Shown: positions 1 to 6,494, numbered from the stretch's first letter. The stretch: 7,621 bases of DNA from Nitrospirota bacterium (GCA_024277515.1 JAJRVB010000064.1:1-7621), one strand, 5' to 3'. The notes: generated by a model not told the origin, from the letters alone. Numbers and translations: made by a program.

Positions 1-141
1 AAAATTAAGGAGATTTATTTATTATAATAAAACACCTTCCACAATTTTGATTTTTGATCCTTGATTTTTACATTTCCATGTCCGAATGTGACTTCTGTCT
101 GAACAGTTTCGGGTATAAGAGGTAACGGCAGGCTTTTGTTG

Positions 142-1074
142 CTACCTGATCCCCACGCCCTCGGCAAAGAACTGCAGGTTGTTTTTGCCACAGGCCTTGG
201 CTTTGTACATGGCGGAATCGGCATTCTTGATAAGCTCTTCAAAATCCGCTGCATCATCAGGGTAAAGGCTTGCCCCGATACTGCCTGAAATATATACTTC
301 GCGCCCTGTTATATGAAAAGGACGATTCAGGGCCTTTATAATTTTTTGCGCTACTATGTACACATCCCCGGATCGTTTAATATGCGGCAATATACAGGTA
401 AATTCATCTCCGCCGATTCTGGAAACCGTATCAGACTTGCGAAGGCATTCCTGAAGGCGCGCTGCAACCGTCTTCAGAAGAAGATCGCCAGTGTTATGCC
501 CCATGGAATCATTGACAAGCTTGAAACCGTCAAGGTCAACAAACATGAGGGCCATTTTTTCTTCATAACGGTGCGCATGAGCAAGCGCCTGATTCAGTCG
601 GTCATGAAAAAGCCGGCGGTTCGGCAGATCAGTGAGAGAATCAAAATAGGCCATGCGATGTTCTCTCGCCCTGGCCTGATGCCGTTCAATTGCAAAACGT
701 ATGGACCTGCTGATCAGTCTACCATCAACCTGCCCCTTTATCAGGTAATCCTGCGCGCCATTCTGTAATGTACGAACAGCAAGCTCTTCATCATGCAGGC
801 TCGTCAGCAATATTATAGGCACATGAGGGGCATGCATACGTATGCTGTGAAACGTATTAAACCCCTGACTGTCCGGGAGTGAAAGGTCGAGCATGACGAT
901 GTCAAAATCTTTCTCGCTCAGGCTGCTGATCGCCCCGGTAAGATTCCGTACACATGTCAGGTCATACCGCGCGGCAGCCACGTCAGCCAGGTTTTCCCGT
1001 AACAACCGGGCGTCTCCCGGGTTGTCCTCAACAAGCAGGACATCGATGGTGTTGTCAATTATCTCTGTAATCAT
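142..1074 (-). CDS. Response regulator: receiver domain fused to GGDEF diguanylate cyclase
   Basis: This 310-residue cytoplasmic protein has a receiver domain at about residues 10-130: acidic pair E16/D17, phospho-acceptor D63 in MLDLSLPD, T91 and K113. The opening LLVEDNPGDARLLRE is typical of Rcp1-like regulators. The GGDEF domain spans about residues 141-305, starting FDSLTDLPNRR, with an intact GGDEF signature at 221-225 and an RKSD inhibitory I-site at 212-215, five residues before it. An active, product-inhibited diguanylate cyclase making cyclic di-GMP from two GTP is therefore expected. I chose the ATG at 1074 because AGGAG lies 9 bases upstream. An upstream in-frame ATG at 1185 would add 37 residues encoded inside the kinase gene and is less likely. 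The start overlaps the end of the kinase gene by 20 bases, so the pair is probably co-transcribed and translationally coupled. No EAL domain or DNA-binding domain is present. Confidence 0.93.
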   Translation of the reverse strand: MITEIIDNTIDVLLVEDNPGDARLLRENLADVAAARYDLTCVRNLTGAISSLSEKDFDIVMLDLSLPDSQGFNTFHSIRMHAPHVPIILLTSLHDEELAVRTLQNGAQDYLIKGQVDGRLISRSIRFAIERHQARAREHRMAYFDSLTDLPNRRLFHDRLNQALAHAHRYEEKMALMFVDLDGFKLVNDSMGHNTGDLLLKTVAARLQECLRKSDTVSRIGGDEFTCILPHIKRSGDVYIVAQKIIKALNRPFHITGREVYISGSIGASLYPDDAADFEELIKNADSAMYKAKACGKNNLQFFAEGVGIR

Positions 1075-1876
1075 ACGTCCATGCTCCTGTAGATATGGAA
1101 AAGTAAAATGTAGAGCCTTTCCCGGGTTCAGACCGCACACCGATCTGCCCGCCATGCTGTTCAATAATCTTTTTGCAGATAGCAAGGCCTATACCGGTGC
1201 CGGAATACTTTTCTCTGTCATGGGCGCGCTGAAAGATCTGAAAGATGCGGTCCCTGTCCTGCTCCCCGATTCCTGTTCCATTATCACATACATAAAATAT
1301 CCAGCTCCGCTTTTTGTACTCGGCTGATATATGTATTTCCGGCCTTTCATCCTTGCGGAACTTTATGGCATTTCCAATAAGGTTCTGGAAGACCTGGACC
1401 AGCTGTTCATCATCGGCCATGACGACCGGCAGAGGGTCATGCGTAATCACGGCGCCGCTCTCATCAATGACAAGTCTCAGGTTCGCGAGCGCATCACGCA
1501 ATACATATTCGCAGTCAGTCGGTATCATTTCATTTTCGTCTGTTCTGTTTACACGGGAATACTTGAGCATATTATGAATCATCCTCTGCATCCGGTCAGC
1601 GCCGTCCACCGCATAAGAGATAAAGTCATCAGCATCATCATCAAGCATCCCCCTGTATCTTTTTGCGAGTAATTTTGTGTAGCTCGCGACCATCCGGAGC
1701 GGCTCCTGCAGATCGTGGGAAGCCATATATACAAACTGCTCAAGCTCCTGCCGGGAACGGTCAAGCTGCCTCTTTGCTTCCTGAAAATCTTCCCTGTCTT
1801 CTTCTGAATGCGTAAAGGAATAGTCCGGCCGCACACGGTCTCTACTTCTGTTTTCCCCTGTTAATTTGCGTGGCAT
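1055..1876 (-). CDS. Soluble sensor histidine kinase without a sensor domain (HisKA + HATPase)
   Basis: This 273-residue protein has a charged, coiled-coil-like N-terminus (about 24-47). A HisKA dimerisation domain follows at about 48-110, with phospho-acceptor H54 in ASHDLQEPLR, an H-box style common in phytochrome-type kinases. The catalytic ATPase domain spans about 155-262: N-box NLIGNAIKF from N165, G1 DNGTGIG (198-204), F-box IFQIF (211-215), G2 GTGIGLAI (226-233) and G3 GKGSTF (252-257). All key residues look intact, so it should autophosphorylate and pass phosphate to D63 of the adjacent receiver-GGDEF protein. No membrane segment, PAS or GAF domain is visible, so the signal must come from a partner or from the short N-terminus. 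The ATG at 1876 has a GGAG ribosome site about 9 bases upstream, and no in-frame sensor region precedes it. It is the first gene of a two-gene minus-strand operon. Confidence 0.93.
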   Translation of the reverse strand: MPRKLTGENRSRDRVRPDYSFTHSEEDREDFQEAKRQLDRSRQELEQFVYMASHDLQEPLRMVASYTKLLAKRYRGMLDDDADDFISYAVDGADRMQRMIHNMLKYSRVNRTDENEMIPTDCEYVLRDALANLRLVIDESGAVITHDPLPVVMADDEQLVQVFQNLIGNAIKFRKDERPEIHISAEYKKRSWIFYVCDNGTGIGEQDRDRIFQIFQRAHDREKYSGTGIGLAICKKIIEQHGGQIGVRSEPGKGSTFYFSISTGAWTYDYRDN

Positions 1877-1992
1877 ATCAATTCTCCAATAGTCAAATTC
1901 TTAACTTGTTTTTTCAAAAATGGTTATTGCAATTTAAATGCCAATTACAAACCCTTTAATTTTAAAGAAATCGTAAAGTTACCCGACACCAG

Positions 1993-2019
1993 AACTGTCA
2001 ACTATATGACAGTTTTTTT
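1993..2019 (+). promoter_or_regulatory. Perfect 8-bp palindrome followed by a T tract (operator or weak attenuator)
   Basis: AACTGTCA (1993-2000) and TGACAGTT (2007-2014) form a perfect inverted repeat around a 6-base spacer, followed by an uninterrupted T run (2013-2019). The geometry resembles an intrinsic terminator, but the stem is AT-rich and no plus-strand gene ends just upstream. It lies immediately before a promoter-like element for the MFS gene, in the place of a -35 box. I therefore favour an operator for a dimeric regulator. An attenuator remains possible. Confidence 0.45.
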
Positions 2020-2020
2020 G

Positions 2021-2029
2021 TGTTATAGT
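2021..2029 (+). promoter_or_regulatory. Possible extended -10 promoter for the MFS transporter
   Basis: TGT-TATAGT is an extended -10 element (TG, one base, then five of six matches to TATAAT). No good -35 hexamer is found at 16-18 bases, which an extended -10 can tolerate. The palindrome at 1993-2014 occupies the -35 zone. The leader to the ATG at 2164 would be roughly 130 bases. Confidence 0.35.
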
Positions 2030-2048
2030 TATTACCTTAAAGTATTTG

Positions 2049-2136
2049 GCCACAGATAAACACTGATAGAACAAAAACAGATGAATTTCCTGCAAGTGAT
2101 TGAAAAAATCGACGTTAATCTCTGCAAATCAGTGGC
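2049..2136. repeat. Imperfect inverted repeat in the leader of the MFS gene
   Basis: GCCACAGAT starting at 2049 faces ATCAGTGGC at 2128-2136. The inner parts also pair loosely, giving 13 of 19 complementary positions over arms of about 19 bases with a central segment of about 50 bases. The wording (CACAGATAAACACTGAT, ACAGATGAA) resembles short dispersed intergenic repeats seen in many environmental bacterial genomes; that resemblance is from memory. It may be a small repeat unit or leader structure. There is no coding evidence. Confidence 0.35.
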
Positions 2137-2163
2137 TGATAGCCGTTTCCAGGTTTAAACCAT

Positions 2164-3408
2164 ATGTCAGCGGTCCGGAAAACTCCAGCTCTCCCATTTC
2201 ATTATGGATGGATCATTGTCGGCACAGGGACCCTATGCATATTCTCGAGTCTCGGACTCGGCAGATTTGCCCTCGGCATGCTTCTGCCCTCGATGGCGTC
2301 TTCACTGGACCTTTCTTATTCACAGATGGGCTTCATCAGCACCTGGAATTTTATCGGCTACATTATCGCTGTCCTTGCCGGTGGTTTTATTGCCGGACGC
2401 ACAGGGGCCCGCAGGCTCATTTTTATCTCGCTGTTAATCGTCGGGACTTCGATGATACTCATAAGCCAGGCAAAGAGTTACGGTTACCTGCTTGTTCTCT
2501 ATACACTGACCGGGATAGGCAGCGGGGCTTCAAATGTTCCGATGATGGGGCTTGTATCAACCTGGTTTACAGGGAAGACAAGGGGCAGGGCAGCAGGCTT
2601 TATTGTGATCGGGAGCGGCTTTGCCATCATCCTCGCGGGCAAGCTTATCCCCGCTGTGAATGATGCGTTCGGGAGCGAAGGATGGAGAATCAACTGGCTC
2701 GTCCTGGGAATAACATCAATCATCATTTCATTCATCTGCCTTATGCTTCTGAGAAACAGACCGGAAGACATGGGGATACAGCCCTGCGGGCATGACGGCT
2801 TTGCACCCCCGGCATCTTCGCGCGCCGGGGAAAAGATATCGGATATTTACCGTGAAAAGGTCGTGTACCTGCTCGGCATCCTATATTTCCTGTTTGGTTA
2901 TACTTACGTCATTTATGCCACCTTTATCGTAACAACCATGGTCCAGGAGCGGGGATTTTCCGAATCAGCAGCAGGGAACTTCTGGGCGTGGGTGGGCCTT
3001 CTGAGCCTCTTTTCCGGCCCGGTCTTCGGCACCTTGTCAGACAGGGCAGGCAGGAAGGCGGGGCTTATTACGGTGTTTTCGTTCCAGATGATCGCATACC
3101 TGCTGGTGGCATTCAAACTGCCGGATGCATTTTTATATGCATCGATTTTCTGTTTCGGAATTGTTGCATGGAGCATACCTTCAATAATGATAGCTGCGGT
3201 GAGTGATTATGTGGGGACACGAAGGGCGGTTGCGGCATTTGGTTTTGTCACGTTCATATTCGGCCTCGGCCAGATTTCAGGCCCTGCAGTTGCGGGAGTA
3301 CTTGCGGAGCAGACGGGAAGCTTTTCGAGCAGTTTTCTCATGGCCGGCATCATGTCAGGCCTTGCCATTATCCTCGCGTCTTTTCTGAGAAGGCCGCATC
3401 ACGGGTAG
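2164..3408 (+). CDS. MFS transporter, 12 transmembrane helices (MFS_1; OFA/YbfB-like)
   Basis: This 414-residue inner-membrane protein alternates hydrophobic helices and short charged loops in the 6+6 pattern of the major facilitator superfamily. Helix 1 begins after HYGWIIV (13-19) and continues to GLGRFALG (31-38), wording typical of the oxalate/formate-antiporter-like and YbfB-like branches. The loop 2-3 motif is GGFIAGRTGARR (73-84), and the loop 8-9 copy is GTLSDRAGRK (289-298). The central loop (about 197-230) starts RNRPEDMGIQP, common in OFA-type carriers, and separates the two halves. The substrate cannot be read from sequence; a monocarboxylate or other small organic anion is a guess from the family. 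The ATG at 2164 is the first possible start after an in-frame TAG at 2140, and its ribosome site is weak (AGG near 2151). It is monocistronic, divergent from the kinase operon and convergent with the next gene. Confidence 0.9.
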   Translation: MSAVRKTPALPFHYGWIIVGTGTLCIFSSLGLGRFALGMLLPSMASSLDLSYSQMGFISTWNFIGYIIAVLAGGFIAGRTGARRLIFISLLIVGTSMILISQAKSYGYLLVLYTLTGIGSGASNVPMMGLVSTWFTGKTRGRAAGFIVIGSGFAIILAGKLIPAVNDAFGSEGWRINWLVLGITSIIISFICLMLLRNRPEDMGIQPCGHDGFAPPASSRAGEKISDIYREKVVYLLGILYFLFGYTYVIYATFIVTTMVQERGFSESAAGNFWAWVGLLSLFSGPVFGTLSDRAGRKAGLITVFSFQMIAYLLVAFKLPDAFLYASIFCFGIVAWSIPSIMIAAVSDYVGTRRAVAAFGFVTFIFGLGQISGPAVAGVLAEQTGSFSSSFLMAGIMSGLAIILASFLRRPHHG

Positions 3409-3409
3409 T

Positions 3410-3434
3410 GATATCGAGGTTCAACCTCAATATC
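3410..3434. terminator. Hairpin between convergent genes, likely shared terminator
   Basis: An 11-bp stem (3410-3420 with 3424-3434) around a 3-base loop fills the 28-base gap between the MFS stop and the stop of the minus-strand gene. The single non-Watson-Crick position is C-A on the plus-strand RNA but a G-U wobble on the minus-strand RNA, so the hairpin is better on the minus strand. Neither side carries a clear U tract, so termination strength is uncertain. Confidence 0.5.
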
Positions 3435-3436
3435 AA

Positions 3437-3985
3437 TTAATTGAACGACCTCTCAAACAGCTCATCAATGGCCTGTCTGCCTTCATCGCTCAGGTAACGC
3501 GTGCCGGTAACAGCTATTGTTTTATGGCATATGACCGGATCTTCCGTTACCCATTCATTATTTACCCAGGATACCCACTCTTTTCTCTCCTGCTCAAACA
3601 GATGCACCGGCCTGTTGAATAACTTTGCGAGTTCAACACCCCAGCCCGTACCGCCCTTGACGGTCCCATTGGACAATAACCAGCCGGCTGCAAATACCTG
3701 ATAGCCGCTATTGACAATATGGAACTGCACCTGAAAGATCTTCTGCATAAAGACTGTCTTGGCAAATGAGCGCTCCATGCGTTTCGTGATAATATCCGGA
3801 CTTACACCGCCGCGGGACAGCTCCTCATCAGATAATATTCTCAGTCCCCGGTCACGGCTTATATCATGCCCCTCAAAATTCAATGTCACCTCCTGCATGC
3901 CCCATTTTTCAGCAGATTTTCCGAAATATTCTTCTGTGCCTTTATGGCCGCCTGTATAAACAGTTATTTTTTCAGGTTCTAACAT
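3437..3985 (-). CDS. Conserved-looking cytoplasmic protein, probable SLOG-type Rossmann fold
   Basis: This 182-residue soluble protein has no signal peptide or membrane segment, and I do not recognise its exact family. Glycine-rich turns suggest a nucleotide-binding Rossmannoid fold of the SLOG (LOG/YpsA-like) kind: an early strand and loop ITVYTGGHKGTEEYFG (7-22), then a second loop KGGTGWGVELAKLFNRPVHLF (110-130) that resembles the GGT/GxG-helix-PV pattern of SLOG proteins. Near the C-terminus TIAVTGTRYLSDEGRQAI (156-173) is a third glycine turn. SLOG proteins bind nucleotides or nucleotide-derived ligands and include cytokinin-activating LOG and DprA. No catalytic claim can be made here. 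The start at 3985 is well supported by AAAGGAGA five bases upstream. It is an isolated gene, divergent from the DUF2892 gene and convergent with the transporter. Confidence 0.75.
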   Translation of the reverse strand: MLEPEKITVYTGGHKGTEEYFGKSAEKWGMQEVTLNFEGHDISRDRGLRILSDEELSRGGVSPDIITKRMERSFAKTVFMQKIFQVQFHIVNSGYQVFAAGWLLSNGTVKGGTGWGVELAKLFNRPVHLFEQERKEWVSWVNNEWVTEDPVICHKTIAVTGTRYLSDEGRQAIDELFERSFN

Positions 3986-4165
3986 GATATTCTCCTTTAG
4001 ATGTTTTCTTGAATTAATGACAGTGTATAGGATACAGGAAAAACCCCTTTATTTGTAAGTTCCGGGCGGGCGCATGATTTGTCATCAACGATTCGCCGCC
4101 GTTCCATGCCTTTTGTGATACTATATTTTATGAACAGGAACTAAATCGAAAAGGAGGCAACAGGG

Positions 4166-4375
4166 ATGAAAACAAATATAGGCAGCATAGACAGAACCGT
4201 ACGGATCATCGCAGGGGTGGTAATCATCGGACTGGGCGTATATTTCCAGAGCTGGTGGGGTGCGGCAGGTGTTGTGCCGCTTTTGACCGCATTCCTCAGG
4301 TGGTGTCCGGCTTACACTATTATTGGAGTTTCAAGCTGCAGTTCATCATCATGCAGTTTAAAAAAGAACCACTAA
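4166..4375 (+). CDS. Small DUF2892 (YgaP-type transmembrane domain) inner-membrane protein
   Basis: This 69-residue protein opens with the family hallmark MKTNIGSIDRTVRIIAG (1-17), followed by two closely spaced hydrophobic segments (about 14-27 and 31-44) and the conserved end of the domain RWCPAYTIIG (45-54). DUF2892 is the membrane part of the rhodanese YgaP and also occurs alone, as here; the function of the stand-alone form is unknown. The tail is serine- and cysteine-rich (C58, C63, with C47 in the CPAY motif), so a redox, sulfur or metal role is conceivable but unproven. The start is secure: AAGGAGG at 4151-4157 lies 8 bases before the ATG. An AT-rich -10-like TATATT occurs at 4122-4127 without a convincing -35. 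A hairpin follows the stop codon. Confidence 0.88.
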   Translation: MKTNIGSIDRTVRIIAGVVIIGLGVYFQSWWGAAGVVPLLTAFLRWCPAYTIIGVSSCSSSSCSLKKNH

Positions 4376-4379
4376 TACA

Positions 4380-4403
4380 GTGCCTGAAACAGAAAGCAGG
4401 CGC
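4380..4403 (+). terminator. Weak hairpin after the DUF2892 gene
   Basis: GTGCCTG (4380-4386) pairs with CAGGCGC (4397-4403) through seven pairs, one of them G-U, around a 10-base loop. It starts five bases after the stop codon of the DUF2892 gene. No T run follows, so it may be an inefficient or Rho-assisted terminator, or an mRNA-stabilising stem. It isolates the upstream gene from the sigma-28 promoter that follows. Confidence 0.4.
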
Positions 4404-4449
4404 CTTAAATCAAAAAATGAATAGCGGAATATAGAAAAGGGCACGGCAG

Positions 4450-4476
4450 TAAAGTTAAGAGAAAAATTACCGATAA
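4450..4476 (+). promoter_or_regulatory. Sigma-28 (FliA) promoter for the M15-M14 peptidase pair
   Basis: TAAAGTTA (4450-4457), exactly 11 bases, then ACCGATAA (4469-4476). The enterobacterial FliA consensus is TAAAGTTT-N11-GCCGATAA, so 7 of 8 bases match in each half with ideal spacing. The same 8+8 bases with the same spacing recur at 6739-6765, while most of the spacer differs, so this is not simply a duplicated segment. The expected transcription start, about seven bases after the -10 box, falls at or next to the ATG at 4483. Confidence 0.85.
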
Positions 4477-4482
4477 AATATT

Positions 4483-5370
4483 ATGATCAAAAAATTATTG
4501 TCTAGCGGCCGGTTCCTTGAAAAACAGGTCAAGCGCAGGGATTTCCTCAAAATTCTTGCCTTAAGTGCGCTCGGAAGCGGTATGGCTTCTGAAGCATTCG
4601 CAAAAAAATTTGCAGTATATACTGGTTCGATATCAGACCCGATTGATGATCACATCAGGGACTATCTCTACAAAATGAAGAATTTTGATTCTCCTAACAG
4701 AGATGATATCAGGATTAACAGAGAGGTGTATCATACGTTTAAATCGACGGTCAAACGGCTGAACCGGCTTCAGTCTCTGGTAGGACACGGCAGGTTTCAT
4801 ATACTAGGTCTTGATGAAGGATTAAGGTTCGCCAGGAAATATCCGGTCGTTGGAAAGTTTCCCAGGGAAGAACTTGATCTTATGGAAGAACTGTTTTATA
4901 AGGATGCGGCAGAGTACGGATTTCTTGGGGAAAAGACACTTTCAGGCCTTACTGACAGAATTAAAAAGGGCGATGTCATTTATATGCGCAGCCAGGGCAA
5001 CTATCTTTACAGAGAGCATTCCCTTGAAACATTTAACAAAATCAGACAGCAGGTAGGTGAGTCCGTTACGCTGACTTCCGGTGTGCGCGGTGTCATGAAA
5101 CAGTTTCTGCTTTTCCTGAACAAGGCGTACAAAAATCAGGGAAACCTCTCTCTTGCCTCACGCTCCCTTGCCCCTCCGGGGTATTCTTTTCATGCAAATG
5201 GCGATTTTGATGTCGGCCAGGCAGGATTCGGCGCATTGAACTTTACAGACAGGTTTACTTCAACTGATGTATATAATATCCTCTGTGACCTGGGGTACCT
5301 GAGGCTCCGCTATGAACTCAATAACCGCCTGGGTGTACGATTCGAACCGTGGCACATAAGGATAACCTGA
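4483..5370 (+). CDS. Tat-exported D-alanyl-D-alanine carboxypeptidase, VanY/M15 family
   Basis: This 295-residue protein is predicted to cleave the terminal D-Ala from peptidoglycan stem peptides in the periplasm. The N-terminus has a twin-arginine signal KRRDFLK (17-23), a short hydrophobic stretch and a likely cleavage site at AFA (38-40), so export may occur folded with zinc bound. The catalytic half is C-terminal: SGVRG (199-203), SFHANGDFDVG (235-245) with zinc ligands H237 and D243, and EPWH (288-291) with catalytic E288 and ligand H291. The H-to-D spacing is one residue shorter than the usual HxxxxxxD of M15. Residues about 45-190 have no recognised domain. No Shine-Dalgarno precedes the ATG. 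No later ATG would keep the Tat signal; a TTG at codon 6 is the only fallback. It directly follows a sigma-28 promoter and probably shares an mRNA with the M14 gene 74 bases downstream. Confidence 0.88.
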   Translation: MIKKLLSSGRFLEKQVKRRDFLKILALSALGSGMASEAFAKKFAVYTGSISDPIDDHIRDYLYKMKNFDSPNRDDIRINREVYHTFKSTVKRLNRLQSLVGHGRFHILGLDEGLRFARKYPVVGKFPREELDLMEELFYKDAAEYGFLGEKTLSGLTDRIKKGDVIYMRSQGNYLYREHSLETFNKIRQQVGESVTLTSGVRGVMKQFLLFLNKAYKNQGNLSLASRSLAPPGYSFHANGDFDVGQAGFGALNFTDRFTSTDVYNILCDLGYLRLRYELNNRLGVRFEPWHIRIT

Positions 5371-5444
5371 GTACATGGTTTCAGAATAACCGCTAAAGGA
5401 ATATCGAATGTGCTTAGAGTGAGGATTGACCGGGAGAAGGATGA

Positions 5445-6494
5445 ATGACGAAAAACTTGAGAGGGATTTGGACTGCGCTTGTATCATGTCTGTTTTGTGC
5501 CATGCTGTTATTGAGCGGATGGGTGGATCCGGCAATGTCTGTACAATCCGCCCGTAAGACAAAAAAAGAGTTCTGTTCTGAAGTGAACGCCAAATTCCGG
5601 GAATTTGGGTGGGACAGAATTATATGCAATCCTGACCGATGGGAGACATATGATTACTCTTACGAGGGCAATCCTCTTTTGTACCAGGAATTCGGTTTTG
5701 ACGATAATGACTCCAAAGACCCTGTCAATCTCGTACTCTGCGGTGTCCATGGTGATGAGCCTACAGGAATTTACCAATGCTTTCATATGGTAAGAGAGAT
5801 TATCTTTGATAATCCTGAGTCAGCCGGCGACTTTAAGCTGGTAGTGGCCCCGATAGTAAACCCGGACGGGTTTTTCATGGATAAAAGGGTTAATGCCAAC
5901 GGTGTGGATACAAACAGAAACCTGCCGACAAAAGACTGGAAAAGAAAAGCGCATAAACTCTGGAACCGGAAAAAGGACCCCCGGAGATATCCCGGCAAGA
6001 GTGCTGGTTCTGAAATTGAGGCCAGGATGCAGGCATTCCTGATTGACAAGTACAGGCCTGATAAAATCCTTTCATTCCACGCTCCGCTTGGATTTCTCGA
6101 TTTTGACGGGCCGGGAGACCGGAAATATTACAACCTCCTGCGTGTGGAGCAGCGGGCAAAGCGTGTCGGGCTAAGGATACAGAAGCACACTAAACGGTTT
6201 CTGAAATTTATAGACTTCAGGTTCTACCCCGGCTCCCTCGGCAACTATGCAGGGAACGAGAGAAAAATACCGACCTATACAGTGGAACTCCCGTCTGTGC
6301 AGGCATCAAAGGCCCATGAATACTGGCGCATTATGCGGTATGCCCTTATAAAAGCGTTGACATACGAAATATATAATGAAGAGGAATTTAATCGTGTAAT
6401 GGTCTCTCATAATGTTCGTGACCCGGGTCGCAAGCCTGATTATCAGCCTGCCGGTTCGATGATCAGAGATGCAGGTGTACTGGAAGTAAACTGA
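5445..6494 (+). CDS. Exported M14 zinc carboxypeptidase, MpaA-like murein peptide amidase
   Basis: This 349-residue protein has a Sec-type signal (about 1-31: basic start, hydrophobic 8-25). Its M14 fold has all active-site elements: GVHGDE with zinc ligands H102 and E105, NPDG (139-142), substrate-binding TNRN with R158, third zinc ligand H212 in SFHAPLGFLD, and catalytic E281 in YTVELPS. HAPL together with YPGSLGNYAG (261-270) is the wording of murein tripeptide amidase MpaA, which splits the gamma-D-Glu-diaminopimelate bond. E. coli MpaA is shorter and cytoplasmic, whereas this one should act in the periplasm on the wall or its fragments. The start has GGAG at 5433-5436, eight bases upstream. 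It is probably the second gene of the sigma-28 operon. An LVSC sequence (12-15) looks like a lipobox but lies too early in the hydrophobic stretch. Confidence 0.88.
   Translation: MTKNLRGIWTALVSCLFCAMLLLSGWVDPAMSVQSARKTKKEFCSEVNAKFREFGWDRIICNPDRWETYDYSYEGNPLLYQEFGFDDNDSKDPVNLVLCGVHGDEPTGIYQCFHMVREIIFDNPESAGDFKLVVAPIVNPDGFFMDKRVNANGVDTNRNLPTKDWKRKAHKLWNRKKDPRRYPGKSAGSEIEARMQAFLIDKYRPDKILSFHAPLGFLDFDGPGDRKYYNLLRVEQRAKRVGLRIQKHTKRFLKFIDFRFYPGSLGNYAGNERKIPTYTVELPSVQASKAHEYWRIMRYALIKALTYEIYNEEEFNRVMVSHNVRDPGRKPDYQPAGSMIRDAGVLEVN

Noticed and set aside
121..146. Inverted repeat near the stop codon of the receiver-GGDEF gene as a terminator
   Set aside because: The pairing has a mismatch and two G-U pairs, overlaps the stop codon, and no T tract follows on the minus strand. 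The rest of 1-141 shows only AT-rich sequence with ATCAA-type short repeats.
313..768. Open plus-strand frame of 151 codons
   Set aside because: It lies opposite the receiver-GGDEF gene, which has all expected motifs, and has no family resemblance of its own. It is an antisense shadow.
1974..2000. A third TAAAGTTA (1974-1981)
   Set aside because: The bases 11 positions later (AACTGTCA) do not resemble the GCCGATAA -10 box, so this is not a sigma-28 promoter.
2345..2352. Minus-strand GCCGATAA inside the MFS gene
   Set aside because: No TAAA-type -35 box at the right distance, and it points inside a coding region with no gene to serve.
4025..4051. Minus-strand TAAAGGGG-N11-TCCTATAC before the SLOG-like gene
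   Set aside because: The spacing is right, but each box matches only five of eight positions and the central CGATAA is broken. Too weak to call.
5478..5489. LVSC lipobox in the M14 protein
   Set aside because: It is only 15 residues in, with a further hydrophobic stretch after the cysteine. An ordinary Sec signal peptide fits better.
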